This document shows positions 43,190 through 52,445 of a stretch of 64,000 nucleotides of DNA, in pieces. Location: NCBI GenBank assembly GCA_017452525.1, contig JAFTMG010000054.1:1-64000 (forward strand). Direction: 5' to 3'. Under the pieces are notes generated by a model. It was not told the DNA's origin and searched no databases. It was given only the letters and a program-made list of their open reading frames with translations. The position numbers and the translations under genes were made by a program. Each line of letters opens with the position of its first letter. Within the stretch, counting starts at the first letter, position 1. Source of the DNA: Clostridia bacterium (GTDB lineage Bacteria; Bacillota; Clostridia; Oscillospirales; CAG-272).

Positions 43190-44374
43190 TCATCCCTCCG
43201 TGGTAGTCTCCTTTGCTCCTTTATCCTTACTCTTTTCGGGTATGGCAGAATCATTATCCTCTTCTACCTCCGGCGGTTCGTTTCCCTCGGAGATAGCGGC
43301 TCCATTCATTGGCTTTTCACCCTTGACTCTCTCGCTACCCTGGACATTCTCTTGGCGGCCACGCCACTCTTTGATCTTTTCTTGTGTGGTCTTGCTGTCA
43401 GCCTCAAATTTTTCCTTGTGCGCCTTCATCTTATCGGCATTCTGCTCACGCTTTTCTTTGGCCTTTTGCTTAACCTCATCACGATTCTCCTCGCTCTTTT
43501 CACGATAGCTGTCCTTCAGTGTCTTGACCTCGTCGCGGTATGCCTTCATCTGCTCGTCATAATCAGCCTGCTTTTCAACGATCTGTGCCTCAAGGGCAGT
43601 CTTGTCCTCCTCGGTCAGCGTTTCGTCCTCCAGCGCACGGCGCAATTCTTTGATCTCCTCGCCCAGCGCAAAAGTGGCTGCGTATTTCTCCTTGAGCAGA
43701 TCGACCTCTGCCTTCATCTCATCGCGCAAACCGACAGAGACCTTTTTCTCTTCCTTTCCGCTTTCTTTGATCAGCGCCATTCTTTCGGAAGAAGTGAGTC
43801 CCAGTGCCTGCTCCTCTGTCATTTCGGGATAGAGATCCAGCAAACGGATGACCATTTTGACCTGACCAGTGGAAAGTCCCCACTCGGCGGCTTTGTCAGC
43901 ATATTGATCCAGCGTCTCGGGAGAGACCTTACCAAAGATACCGTTGTTATCGAAATACTTGTGGATACTGTCGGAGATGTTATTTTCCAATTTCTCACAC
44001 AACGCCTCATTTTCGCCCTCGGCATCGATGTAGACGGTAGCTTCCTCACTGTCGGCATCGAGGTATCCGAGCTCGGTGGCAACCTTGGTAAAAGTCTCGC
44101 CCGCTTCGGCTACCGTCTGTCCCACCAGATCGATTTCGGTAAGGACGACCTCGGCATCGGCGTTGACGGGATTGACAGAAACGATCTCACCGTTTTCATC
44201 GGCAACCATTTCGATCTCGGGGTTGATGCGCATACTGATGTAGGTCAATGCCCCCGTGTTGGGATCATTCGATGCATTCGTCGGTTTCAGCGGAACACTC
44301 CCGCAAGCGGTCATCGAGGTTGCTATCATAAGAGTAGCGGTCATAATCGAAATCAATTTTGCAAACTTTTTCAT
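43190..44374 (-). CDS. Lipoprotein with RsgI-type domain and long coiled coil
   Basis: A 394-aa lipoprotein (SMTACG lipobox, Cys near residue 24). Residues 42-75 (YISMRINPEIEMVADENG, VNPVNADAEVVL) match the middle domain of RsgI anti-sigma factors, here without a membrane helix or cytoplasmic part. A 130-residue Lys/Glu-rich coiled coil occupies about 215-345, and the tail is acidic and disordered. As the gene lies directly before an ECF sigma and an RsgI-like anti-sigma, it may be a periplasmic co-sensor or decoy, or a target of that sigma factor. The upstream region contains GAAAAACCTCCAACG, weakly reminiscent of an ECF-type -35 element. Confidence 0.75.
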   Translation of the reverse strand: MKKFAKLISIMTATLMIATSMTACGSVPLKPTNASNDPNTGALTYISMRINPEIEMVADENGEIVSVNPVNADAEVVLTEIDLVGQTVAEAGETFTKVATELGYLDADSEEATVYIDAEGENEALCEKLENNISDSIHKYFDNNGIFGKVSPETLDQYADKAAEWGLSTGQVKMVIRLLDLYPEMTEEQALGLTSSERMALIKESGKEEKKVSVGLRDEMKAEVDLLKEKYAATFALGEEIKELRRALEDETLTEEDKTALEAQIVEKQADYDEQMKAYRDEVKTLKDSYREKSEENRDEVKQKAKEKREQNADKMKAHKEKFEADSKTTQEKIKEWRGRQENVQGSERVKGEKPMNGAAISEGNEPPEVEEDNDSAIPEKSKDKGAKETTTEG

Positions 44375-44476
44375 TTGAAGAACCTCCTTTCAGGTCGTTC
44401 ACCATAGATACAATCAAGAATAGCGTTTCGTTGGAGGTTTTTCAAAATTTTTTTATTTTTTTCGAGTTTTTCCAAT

Positions 44477-44513
44477 ATGACCGCTCTCTGTCCGTAGGGC
44501 AAAGGGCGGTCAT
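44477..44513 (-). terminator. Hairpin after the sugar isomerase-like gene
   Basis: ATGACCGC and GCGGTCAT arms (8 bp, extended by a partly paired CTCT/AGGG region) around a loop, 20 nt after the stop of the isomerase-like gene. The following bases are only moderately T-rich. Confidence 0.5.
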
Positions 44514-44533
44514 GTCAATTTATTACTTTTATA

Positions 44534-45379
44534 TCAGGCTATCTCCCCTGCCGCCAGCTTTTCCATGTTCTCTGCCAGCTGAGCGGTGGTGATGGGCTCA
44601 CGCTCCTTGGGCTGCTTCGGAACCTCATACATCAGCGGACCCTTGTAGCCGACTTTTTCAAGGGCGGCAAGGATACCGGTCCAATGATTGATACCGTCGC
44701 CGGGCAGGCGGTGGCGCTCATCCACAAAGTCATAATCGGAAATGTGCAGTGTGATGATCTCCAATCCCGCATCGGTCAGCGCGGTCAGAAACTCCACGTT
44801 CTCCTCCACGAGAGAGTGGTTGGTGTCGAACACCACGCCGGCGCCCGTGCCGCGGAGCAGATCGATCATTTCCTGCGAACGGTTGCAAAGGCAGGTGCGC
44901 GGCAGATTTTCAACTGCCAGCTTCATACCTACGCTGTCGCATACCTCGCGCAGACGAATGATGTTCTCGCGGCTGTATGCCAATCTCTGCGGGCGGATAT
45001 CGTCGGAGATCGGCTCACTGGAGGGATGAAGCACTGCCACCTTACAGCCTGCCTTACCTGCGGCAAGGATCATTTCGGTATTGATCTTCATGATCTCTGC
45101 GCGCAATGCATCATCCAGAATGGAGATATCCAGCTTGCCCGAGAAAGGAAGATGGAGACTCCACCATTCCAATCCCGCCACGCGGACGCGGTCGGCGTAG
45201 TCCTGCGCACGGTTGACAAAATCAAACTCATCATAATAGCGTGCTTTGTTGAAGGAGAATTCGACCGCATCGATCCCGCATGCCTTCAGCTCTGCCAGCG
45301 ATTCGGCAGAAAGGCTGCCGGTAAAGCAAAGCGAGGTTCCCTTTTTCAGATTCTGTGCATATGTCATAGCAGCATCCAT
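44534..45379 (-). CDS. Sugar phosphate isomerase/epimerase-like TIM-barrel protein
   Basis: A 281-aa protein of the xylose-isomerase-like/AP-endonuclease-2 TIM-barrel superfamily. Metal-ligand-like positions are visible in AVLHPSSEP, LAVENLP, VVFDTNHSLV and ITLHISDYD, then the terminal MYEVPKQP. Members isomerise or epimerise sugars such as inosose or ketoses, but the superfamily is broad and the substrate is not readable. It is 28 bp after a pentulose/hexulose-phosphate 3-epimerase gene, suggesting a small sugar-catabolic operon. Confidence 0.8.
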   Translation of the reverse strand: MDAAMTYAQNLKKGTSLCFTGSLSAESLAELKACGIDAVEFSFNKARYYDEFDFVNRAQDYADRVRVAGLEWWSLHLPFSGKLDISILDDALRAEIMKINTEMILAAGKAGCKVAVLHPSSEPISDDIRPQRLAYSRENIIRLREVCDSVGMKLAVENLPRTCLCNRSQEMIDLLRGTGAGVVFDTNHSLVEENVEFLTALTDAGLEIITLHISDYDFVDERHRLPGDGINHWTGILAALEKVGYKGPLMYEVPKQPKEREPITTAQLAENMEKLAAGEIA

Positions 45380-45407
45380 CCTTTCACGATAAAGCGATAA
45401 AATATGA

Positions 45408-46079
45408 TTATTTCAGATTGATGGTATCGCGGAATTTCACGATCTCTTCGTCAAGATCGGTGCCCTTGGCATACAGGCTGGAGGTTCCCGCAACGAAAAT
45501 GTTGGCACCTGCCTCGCTCATCAGACGGGCGTTGGGGTAGTTGACGTTGCCATCCACCTCGATCTCAATGTGCCCATAGCCACTCTCATCCAGCCACTTG
45601 CGCAGACGGCGGATCTTATCCAGCGTCTGAGGGACCAGCTTCTGTCCCGCAAAGCCGGGATTGACCGTCATCACCAGAACGGCATCCAGATCGGGAAGCA
45701 CCTCCTCCATCACGGAGATAGGGGTGCCGGGATTGATGGCAAGCATGGTCTTGCCGCCCTTGGCATGGATCTTGGCAAGCAGTGCCTGCAGATGTGTTGC
45801 CGCCTCGTAGTGAACCGAAACGTAGTCGCCCTCACGGATCTCAAACCAATCCAGCTTCAGCTCGGGCTTGACCACCATCATGTGAATATCCAAAGGAATA
45901 TCGGTAGCCGCGTGCAGCTTCTTGACAAAGTCGGTGCCCAGGGTGTAGTTCTGAACGAATTCACCGTCCATAATATCCACGTGAAGATATTCGATGCCGC
46001 CCTTTTCCAGTTTCTTCAGCTCCTCGCCGAGATTCAGAAAATCAGCACACATCAAAGAGGGAGAAATTTTCTTTTCCAT
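45408..46079 (-). CDS. Ribulose-phosphate 3-epimerase family protein
   Basis: A 223-aa TIM-barrel enzyme of the Rpe/AlsE family. It shows SPSLMCADFLNL (residues 6-17), YLHVDIMDGEFVQN, IHMMV, TVNPGFAGQ and IEVDGNVN, which carry the metal-binding His/Asp pairs and the catalytic Asp residues. It interconverts D-ribulose 5-phosphate and D-xylulose 5-phosphate, or a 6-phosphate hexulose equivalent such as allulose 6-phosphate. The association with an isomerase-like gene favours a specialised catabolic copy. Confidence 0.9.
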   Translation of the reverse strand: MEKKISPSLMCADFLNLGEELKKLEKGGIEYLHVDIMDGEFVQNYTLGTDFVKKLHAATDIPLDIHMMVVKPELKLDWFEIREGDYVSVHYEAATHLQALLAKIHAKGGKTMLAINPGTPISVMEEVLPDLDAVLVMTVNPGFAGQKLVPQTLDKIRRLRKWLDESGYGHIEIEVDGNVNYPNARLMSEAGANIFVAGTSSLYAKGTDLDEEIVKFRDTINLK

Positions 46080-46218
46080 AAGTACAGTATCCTTTCCCGC
46101 GCGTATCGCGCACTTTGATTTACCTTTTTATTTTAGCACGCTTCCTCTCCGCCGTCAAGGTTTTTGGCGTGATTTTCCCTCTCTACGCCATAATTTCTCT
46201 TTTTTTGAGCCATATGAC

Positions 46219-46247
46219 TTGTTTTTTTCTCCAAACTGTGCTATACT
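46219..46247 (+). promoter_or_regulatory. Sigma-A-type promoter of the aldose epimerase-like gene
   Basis: TTGTTT (46219-46224) and TATACT (46242-46247) with 17-bp spacing, about 33 bp before the chosen ATG. Confidence 0.6.
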
Positions 46248-46280
46248 GAAGCCATCATGAAACAAAAGGAGTGTTCCGCT

Positions 46281-47165
46281 ATGGCACAGCTTTATACCAT
46301 CGAAAACCAGGAAATCAAGGTCACCATCACCGATCAGGGCGCGGAGATGATCTCGCTGATCGGCAAGGCTGACAATACCGAATATCTCTGGCAGGGCGAT
46401 CCTACCTATTGGACCGGTCATGCCTACAACCTCTTCCCCATCTGCGGCAGACTGACCGAGGGCAAATATACCTACAGAGGCAACACCTATGAAATGAATC
46501 TCCACGGCTTCTTCCGCAAGAGCCACGTGGATATGCACGAAAAGGGCGATGACTTTATCTCCTTCCGCATGGTTGACAGCGAGGCGACCCGCAAGATCTA
46601 CCCCTTCGGCTTTGACTTTACCCTGACCTACACGCTGGTGGAAAACACCGTGGTCACCACCTTCGATATCACCAACACCGGCGACAATGAGCTGATCTTT
46701 GCCGTTGGCGGTCACCCCGGCTTCAACCTCCCCATGGGCGGTGAAGGCGCTTTTGAGGATTACTACCTCGAATTCGACGAGCCCTGCGACACCAAGAAGC
46801 TGATCATGAGCGAGACCTGCTACTACACCGGCAAGACCGAGCCCTTTGCTCTGTGCGAAGGCAAGTATCTCGCCCTCAAGCACGATCTGTTTGACAACGA
46901 CGCCATCTTCCTTGCCGACGCTGCCGAGGGCGTTACCCTCAAGTCGGACAAGACCGGCAAGTTCGTCCACCTCAGCTATCCCGATATGAAATTCGTCGGT
47001 CTGTGGCACGCACCCAAGACCGAGGCGCCCTACGTTTGCATCGAGCCCTGGACCAGCGTTCCCGCCATCGACAACGTAATTGACGATTTTGAGACCAAGC
47101 TGGAAATGAACAAGCTGGCTCCCGGTGATTCCTATACCAACAGCTTCTCCATCACCGTCGGTTGA
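46281..47165 (+). CDS. Aldose 1-epimerase family protein (LacX/GalM-like)
   Basis: A 294-aa protein started at MAQLYT, since AAAAGGAG lies 9 nt upstream; an ATG eight codons earlier lies on top of that RBS. It is a galactose mutarotase-like beta-sandwich: PICGRL near residue 55, LHGFFRKS (catalytic-type His) near 75, VGGHPGFN around 150, and a late Glu in CIEPWTS. LacX-type members are less well defined than GalM; the substrate may be a hexose or hexose-phosphate. It is a single gene with its own promoter and terminator. Confidence 0.87.
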   Translation: MAQLYTIENQEIKVTITDQGAEMISLIGKADNTEYLWQGDPTYWTGHAYNLFPICGRLTEGKYTYRGNTYEMNLHGFFRKSHVDMHEKGDDFISFRMVDSEATRKIYPFGFDFTLTYTLVENTVVTTFDITNTGDNELIFAVGGHPGFNLPMGGEGAFEDYYLEFDEPCDTKKLIMSETCYYTGKTEPFALCEGKYLALKHDLFDNDAIFLADAAEGVTLKSDKTGKFVHLSYPDMKFVGLWHAPKTEAPYVCIEPWTSVPAIDNVIDDFETKLEMNKLAPGDSYTNSFSITVG

Positions 47166-47174
47166 TCGGCGCAT

Positions 47175-47222
47175 AAAAACCTCATGGCGCACCTGCCTTG
47201 TCGCAGGTACGCCATGATTTTT
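47175..47222. terminator. Bidirectional terminator between aldose epimerase-like gene and rnfB
   Basis: CATGGCG-x-ACCTGC and the complementary GCAGGT-x-CGCCATG form a long stem, flanked by AAAAA on the left and a seven-T run on the right, so it can end both convergent units. Confidence 0.88.
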
Positions 47223-48038
47223 TTACGCGTCTTTTTGGGGGATCTCGCCGCTCTTGATGATATGGCGAGGACATTTTTCCACGCACTTGCCGCAGGCAAC
47301 GCATTTTTCATAATCGATATGCGCGCCGAAGCTATCCACGGTAATGGCATCGGCTTCGCAGGTTTTGACACACAGCTTGCAGCTGATGCAACCCGCGTCG
47401 CACAGCGTACGGGTGATCTTACCGGGAAGCGCAGTACGGCAACCGACCCAATACTTAGCGTCATAGGGGATCAGCTCGATCAGATTCTTGGGACAGTTGG
47501 TCACGCAGGTGCCGCAACCGACACATTTCTCATAATCGACGATCGCCGCACCCTCCACCATATGAATGGCATCAAACATGCAGGAGGCGGCACAGGTACC
47601 GAGACCGATACAGCCGTTGGGACACATCTTATCTCCACCGCCCAGCTTGGCGGCGGCAATGCAATCCTTGGCACCGGCGTAACGGTATTTGAGGTGGGCG
47701 TTTCCGCCCATGCCGGAGCACATGATCTGCGCGCGGCGGCGAACCTTTTTTCCGGTCTCCACCCCCATGATCTTACCGATCTGCTCGGTGGCGGCGGCAT
47801 CGCAAACGGTACACGCCGTCGGCTTGGCGTCTCCGCGCACAATGGCATCTGCCAGCGCGGCACAGCCGGAGTAGCCGCATCCGCCGCAATTCGCGCCCGG
47901 CAGCTGCTCCATCACCTGCGGTACGCGGGGGTCGATCTTCACAGCAAACAGGCGGGAGGCAATGGCGAGGATCAGACCGAACACAAGTCCCAGTCCCGCA
48001 AAGATCCCCATAGGGATCAAAACAGCATTCCAATTCAT
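47223..48038 (-). CDS. rnfB: Rnf complex subunit B
   Basis: A 271-aa subunit: N-terminal membrane helix (residues 8-32), the four-Cys Fe-S domain starting GANCGGCGYSGC near residue 48, and further ferredoxin-type motifs (CPNGCIGLGTC, CVGCGTCVTNCPKN, CKLCVKTCEAD, CVACGKCVEKCPRH). It is the ferredoxin-facing entry point of the ion-translocating ferredoxin:NAD oxidoreductase. It is last in the rnfCDGEAB order usual for clostridia. Confidence 0.96.
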   Translation of the reverse strand: MNWNAVLIPMGIFAGLGLVFGLILAIASRLFAVKIDPRVPQVMEQLPGANCGGCGYSGCAALADAIVRGDAKPTACTVCDAAATEQIGKIMGVETGKKVRRRAQIMCSGMGGNAHLKYRYAGAKDCIAAAKLGGGDKMCPNGCIGLGTCAASCMFDAIHMVEGAAIVDYEKCVGCGTCVTNCPKNLIELIPYDAKYWVGCRTALPGKITRTLCDAGCISCKLCVKTCEADAITVDSFGAHIDYEKCVACGKCVEKCPRHIIKSGEIPQKDA

Positions 48039-48053
48039 CTTCTCTGCCCTCCC

Positions 48054-48641
48054 TCAACGAAAACTCATACCCGAAAATCCCGAAAACGCCATGGCAAGCA
48101 GACCTGCCGCCAGAAGCGTCAGCGGGAAGCCACGGAAGGCACGGGGCGGATTGGCAAAGCGCAAGCGGACACGGACACCTGCAAACACCACGATCGCCAG
48201 CGTAAAGCCGAGCGCCGAGGCAAAGCAGAAGCATACCGTTTCCACAAAGCCGTAATCGTTCTGGATACTGAGCAGTGCCGCACTGAGAACGGCACAATTG
48301 GTGGTGATCAGCGGCAGATAAATTCCCAGCGCGCTGTAAAGGGCGGGAATGTATTTACGCAAAAACATCTCGATAAACTGCACCAGCGCCGCAATGATCA
48401 GGATGAAGGCGATGGTCTTGAGATAGGTCAGCTCAAAGGACACCAGAAGAAAGGTGTAAACACACCACGTCACCGCCCCCGAAAGGGTCATAACGAAGGT
48501 GACCGCCATGCCCATACCCAGGGCGGTATCCGGCTTTTCGGAAACGCCGAGGAAGGGGCAGCAGCCGTAAAACTTGGAGAAGATGAAGTTTTCGACGAGG
48601 ATCGCGCCGAACATCATCAAAAGGAGCTCTGTCAACGTCAT
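48054..48641 (-). CDS. rnfA: Rnf complex subunit A
   Basis: A 195-aa integral membrane protein with six helices. It contains NFIFSKFYGCCPFLGVS (residues 18-34) and a second CysAla-type half-helix (ITTNCAVL), the features that bind the membrane [2Fe-2S] centre with RnfE. Its start overlaps the rnfE stop by 4 bp. Confidence 0.95.
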   Translation of the reverse strand: MTLTELLLMMFGAILVENFIFSKFYGCCPFLGVSEKPDTALGMGMAVTFVMTLSGAVTWCVYTFLLVSFELTYLKTIAFILIIAALVQFIEMFLRKYIPALYSALGIYLPLITTNCAVLSAALLSIQNDYGFVETVCFCFASALGFTLAIVVFAGVRVRLRFANPPRAFRGFPLTLLAAGLLAMAFSGFSGMSFR

Positions 48642-49312
48642 GCCTGCTCCTCCTCTCCCGCATTTTCGCTTTTCTTTTGCGCGTTCTGCTTAGCCGCTTT
48701 CTTTTTGTCCTTCATCACGTTGCGGATCTTCTGCACGGCGGCGATCAGGAGCCCCAGCGTCAGAAACGCGCCGGGCGGCTGGATGAACAAAAGCGCCGGC
48801 TGATACCGTGAGCCGAGTACCGCAAACCCGAACAGCGTTCCCGCCCCCAAAAGCTCACGCACCGCGCCGAGTAACACCAGCGCAAAGGTAAAGCCCAGTC
48901 CCATAGCGACACCGTCCATGATCGAAGGTATCACCGGATTGCGGGAAGCGAATGCCTCCGCGCGGGCAAGAATGATGCAGTTGACCACGATCAACGGGAT
49001 AAACAGTCCCAAAGAGCCATACAGATCATAAAAATACGCCTTCATCAGCAGCTCGATGGCGGTTACAAAGCCGGAAATGATGACAATGTACGCCGCGATA
49101 CGAACCTGCTTGGGAATGAATTTGCGAAGCAGAGAGATCAGAAAGTTGGAGCAGATCAGCACCGCGGTTGCAGCAAGTCCCATACCCAATGCATTGGTGA
49201 TGGAGGTGGTGACCGCCAAAGTCGGACACATACCCAGCAGCTGGACAAGCACAGGGTTATTTTCAAACAATCCCTCCCGGATCTGCTTGCCAAAGGAATA
49301 TTTGGTACTCAT
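48638..49312 (-). CDS. rnfE: Rnf complex subunit E
   Basis: A 224-aa membrane protein with six helices, homologous to RnfA in inverted topology. It contains VQLLGMCPTLAVTTS near residues 22-36 and LIVVNCIILARAEAFA, the Cys-bearing half-helices of this family. A charged Lys/Ala-rich tail of about 30 residues ends the protein. It overlaps rnfG and rnfA by 4 bp on each side. Confidence 0.95.
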   Translation of the reverse strand: MSTKYSFGKQIREGLFENNPVLVQLLGMCPTLAVTTSITNALGMGLAATAVLICSNFLISLLRKFIPKQVRIAAYIVIISGFVTAIELLMKAYFYDLYGSLGLFIPLIVVNCIILARAEAFASRNPVIPSIMDGVAMGLGFTFALVLLGAVRELLGAGTLFGFAVLGSRYQPALLFIQPPGAFLTLGLLIAAVQKIRNVMKDKKKAAKQNAQKKSENAGEEEQA

Positions 49313-49863
49313 TCTGCCTCACCTCCGATCAGATTCATTTGCGACAGCGCCTGCAGTGCCGTATTCACACCTGCCAGCACCGCTTTGGAGCTGACGGTGG
49401 CACCGGAAACTCCGTCCACCTCGCGCCCCAGCGTCAGTTCCCCGCTCTTGCCAATATACCCGGCAAGATACGAGGCGGCACCGACCTTCGTGCCAAGTCC
49501 CGGTGTTTCCGACATGGAGACGATGGATACACCGATGATCCTTCCGTCTTCGCCAACACCGACCATCAGATCGATGTCGCCGCCAAAGCCGCCGGTCAGC
49601 AAATTGACGCAATAGCCCAACGCGCGGTCGCCCTCCGAAACGGTATACACACCCGTGACCTCCTCGGGCAGCTCTGACATGGGCTCATAGCTCAACTGTT
49701 CGCTGCCGAAGATCGCGGTGATGGAGGCACGGCGATCCGCCTCCAGATTTTCTTCGATCTTTTCGTATGTCAGCTGATTGACCAGCGAGACCACGCCGGC
49801 GATCAGCGCGCTGATCAGCGTCAGCACCAGCGCGATCTTCGCGCTCTGCAATATCTTACTCAT
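49309..49863 (-). CDS. rnfG: Rnf complex subunit G
   Basis: A 184-aa subunit with one N-terminal helix and an extracytoplasmic FMN-binding domain. DGVSGATVSSKAV near residues 149-161 is the motif in which Thr carries covalent FMN. It shares one base with rnfD and overlaps rnfE by 4 bp. Confidence 0.95.
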   Translation of the reverse strand: MSKILQSAKIALVLTLISALIAGVVSLVNQLTYEKIEENLEADRRASITAIFGSEQLSYEPMSELPEEVTGVYTVSEGDRALGYCVNLLTGGFGGDIDLMVGVGEDGRIIGVSIVSMSETPGLGTKVGAASYLAGYIGKSGELTLGREVDGVSGATVSSKAVLAGVNTALQALSQMNLIGGEAE

Positions 49864-50879
49864 CAGCGATCACCTCCGAACACGCGTGGACGGGTGATGC
49901 GCTCAATGTACCAGACCAAACTGTTCATAATCAGAATAGAGAAGGATACCCCCTCCACGTAGCCACCGAACCGGCGGATCAGCACCGTCAGCACACCGCA
50001 GCCCGCGCCAAAGAGCAACCGTCCGCGGGAGGTAATGGGCGAGGTAACATAATCGGTCGCCATAAAGATGGCACCCAACATCAATCCGCCCGAGCAAAGC
50101 TGCATCAGCACGTATTCCGCAGTCTCCATACCTGCGGGAACTGCCAGGCAGGAGAGTAGCGCCACCGTGCCGAGATACGCCACGGGGATATGCCATGTAA
50201 TGACTCGGCGGACCAGCAGATAAACACCGCCGATCAACAGAAGCAATGCCGATATCTCACCGATACAACCACCTACTCTGCCGAAAAAGAGATCTGCCGG
50301 AGATACGGCGTCCATCTCTCCGCCACGCATCTGCGCCAAGGGCGTTGCGGACGCGATGGCATCCGCCTCCTTGACCGTAAGCTGCCAGAAAGGCAACCGA
50401 TGAAAGGGTGCGGGAAACGCCGAAATCTGCGTGGGCCACGAGAAGAGAAAAACTCTCGCCGCCAGCGCGGGGTTCATAAAATTCTTGCCGATGCCGCCAA
50501 ACATCTGCTTGACCAGCACGATGGCAAATGCCGAGCCTGCCACGCACATCCACCACGGTGCCGTGGAGGGCAGATTAAAGCCCAAGAGCATACCTGTCAC
50601 CGCCGCGGAAAGATCGGCAACGGTGATGGGGCGATGGAGCAGCTTTTGCGTCAGCCACTCAAAGAATACACAGGAAATCGCGCAAAGCGCGGTCACGGTG
50701 ATGGCGCGTGAACCAAACACATAGCATGCCCACAGCAAAGCCGGCGTAAGCGAGATCAGCACGTCCCGCATGACGGTCGTGGTGGTCGCCGGGTGCTTGA
50801 TATGGGGAGAGGGACAAACCGTCAAAAGCTCAGGCATTTTTACCTGTTCCTCTGCCGTCGGAGTTACTTGTTGTTCCAT
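49863..50879 (-). CDS. rnfD: Rnf complex subunit D
   Basis: A 338-aa membrane protein. I start it at MEQQVT, because GGAGGG lies 10 nt upstream and the frame open 53 codons further upstream overlaps rnfC. It has about nine to ten helices. DAIASATPLAQMR resembles the SGATPL-type site of covalent FMN in RnfD, with Ser-Ala-Thr in place of Gly-Ala-Thr. The ATG follows the rnfC stop codon by 1 bp. Confidence 0.94.
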   Translation of the reverse strand: MEQQVTPTAEEQVKMPELLTVCPSPHIKHPATTTTVMRDVLISLTPALLWACYVFGSRAITVTALCAISCVFFEWLTQKLLHRPITVADLSAAVTGMLLGFNLPSTAPWWMCVAGSAFAIVLVKQMFGGIGKNFMNPALAARVFLFSWPTQISAFPAPFHRLPFWQLTVKEADAIASATPLAQMRGGEMDAVSPADLFFGRVGGCIGEISALLLLIGGVYLLVRRVITWHIPVAYLGTVALLSCLAVPAGMETAEYVLMQLCSGGLMLGAIFMATDYVTSPITSRGRLLFGAGCGVLTVLIRRFGGYVEGVSFSILIMNSLVWYIERITRPRVFGGDR

Positions 50880-50880
50880 G

Positions 50881-52251
50881 TCACTTCTTCCCTCCATTTC
50901 CAAGGTCAGGTGCCGCCGCCGAAGCACGGGCACGCGCCGCCGCCTGCTCGGCGCGGATCGCGCCCTTTGCCACACGGATGTATTGCACAATCTCCACCTG
51001 CCCGGGACAGCGGTAGGAGCAGGTGCCGCATTCCACACAGCTCAACACGTTCAATTTTTCCGCCTCCGCGTATTGCTTGGTGCGGGCAAAGGCGGCAAGA
51101 TAATTGGGCATCAGATGCATGGGGCAATTCTTCACGCAGGTGCCGCATCGGATACATGCCGAGGGCAGGGTCTGCTTCTGTACCTTATCCTTCGACAAAA
51201 CAAGCACCGCCGCGGTACCCTTGGTCACCGGTGTATCCAAGGACCATTGCGCGAATCCCATCATCGGCCCGCCGTTGATGACACGGTCGGGAACCTTTTT
51301 CAGCCCGCCGCAGGCGGCGATCAGATCGGTATAAGACGTACCGATAGGAACCCGAAGATTTTTCGGGGTTCGGATGCAGTCGCCGTCCACCGTGACCAGA
51401 CGGTCGATCAGCGGCATATTGTCCACAAAGGCGTGATAGATCGCGGCGCAGGTCTCTGCATTGAAGATCACACAACCCACGTCGGCGGGCAGCTTGCCTG
51501 CGGGGATCTCCTTCTTGGTCAGCGCATAGATCAGCTGGCGCTCGTCTCCCTGCGGATATTTGGTCTTCATTATCTTGATACGGATACGTCGGCTCGCATC
51601 TCTCGCACGCCGCAAGACGCGCACCGCGTCCATTTTGTTATCCTCCACCGCGATCCGCGCCTTCATGACGCCGAAGATCTTGAGCAGGATCTGCGTGCCG
51701 CCAAGGATACTCATCGGCTCCTCCAGCATGAGACGGTGGTTTACGGTAATATAGGGCTCACACTCCGCGCAGTTGATGATGACGCGGTCCACCTTACCCA
51801 GCGCGCTTTGGATCTTGGCGTACGTAGGGAAGGTCGCGCCGCCCATACCGGAAATGCCGGCGCGGCGGATGATCTCGATCAGCTCCTCGTTGGAGGTCTC
51901 ACTCAAGCCCTTGGTTCTTGGGACGATCTCGGGGGCAAGAGTTCCCTGCCCGTCGTTTTCTATGATCACGTGCTCAATCACCGTACCCATCACGTTCTGG
52001 CGTTTTTCAATGGCGAGCACCTTACCGGAAACGGAGGAGTGGACGGGACAGCCCAAGCCGTTTGCCACGTCACCGATCATCTGTCCGCGATACACGTAAT
52101 CTCCCACGGCAACGGTGGGGGTACAGTGTATACCGATATGCTGGGACATGGGGATCGCTACCTGACCTACGTCACGCAACGGCTCGATCGGACATGCGGC
52201 GGTATGTTTATGCTCTTTTACGTGAGCGCCGCCACGAAAGGTATATTTCAA
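50881..52251 (-). CDS. rnfC: Rnf complex subunit C
   Basis: A 456-aa subunit starting with TTG (AAAGGAG 8-9 nt upstream); an ATG 19 codons earlier has no RBS and lies in the promoter region. It has the N-terminal barrel (PMSQHIGIHCTPTV), the NADH/FMN domain (GMGGATFPTYAK, NCAECEPYI) and two ferredoxin motifs (CIRCGTCVKNCP, CVECGTCSYRCP). It is the NADH-facing soluble subunit. It is the first gene of the operon, with a promoter about 60 bp upstream. Confidence 0.96.
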   Translation of the reverse strand: MKYTFRGGAHVKEHKHTAACPIEPLRDVGQVAIPMSQHIGIHCTPTVAVGDYVYRGQMIGDVANGLGCPVHSSVSGKVLAIEKRQNVMGTVIEHVIIENDGQGTLAPEIVPRTKGLSETSNEELIEIIRRAGISGMGGATFPTYAKIQSALGKVDRVIINCAECEPYITVNHRLMLEEPMSILGGTQILLKIFGVMKARIAVEDNKMDAVRVLRRARDASRRIRIKIMKTKYPQGDERQLIYALTKKEIPAGKLPADVGCVIFNAETCAAIYHAFVDNMPLIDRLVTVDGDCIRTPKNLRVPIGTSYTDLIAACGGLKKVPDRVINGGPMMGFAQWSLDTPVTKGTAAVLVLSKDKVQKQTLPSACIRCGTCVKNCPMHLMPNYLAAFARTKQYAEAEKLNVLSCVECGTCSYRCPGQVEIVQYIRVAKGAIRAEQAAARARASAAAPDLGNGGKK

Positions 52252-52310
52252 TCTGTTGCTCTCCTTTCTTCGGAAAACAGGAATTGATGCGCCGAAGCGC
52301 ATACACATTT

Positions 52311-52339
52311 ATTGTACATTATTTTTGCTTTTTTTGCAA
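52311..52339 (-). promoter_or_regulatory. Sigma-A-type promoter of the rnf operon
   Basis: TTGCAA (52339-52334) and TACAAT (52316-52311) with 17-bp spacing, about 60 bp before the rnfC TTG start. Confidence 0.7.
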
Positions 52340-52384
52340 GGTCTGTGAGAAAAATTTTATATTTTTTCATTTTTTTGAATAGAA

Positions 52385-52426
52385 GGATCCCCACCGACCT
52401 CTGCTTTCAGAAGCCGGCGGGGATCC
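52385..52426 (-). terminator. Terminator of the tubulin-like operon
   Basis: GGATCCCCRCCGRC arms (one or two G-T pairs) enclose an imperfect inner stem; TTCTATTC follows on the minus strand. It lies 20 bp after the stop of the 1881-aa gene and before the rnf promoter. Confidence 0.65.
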
Positions 52427-52445
52427 CCCGGAAGATATTGTTCAA

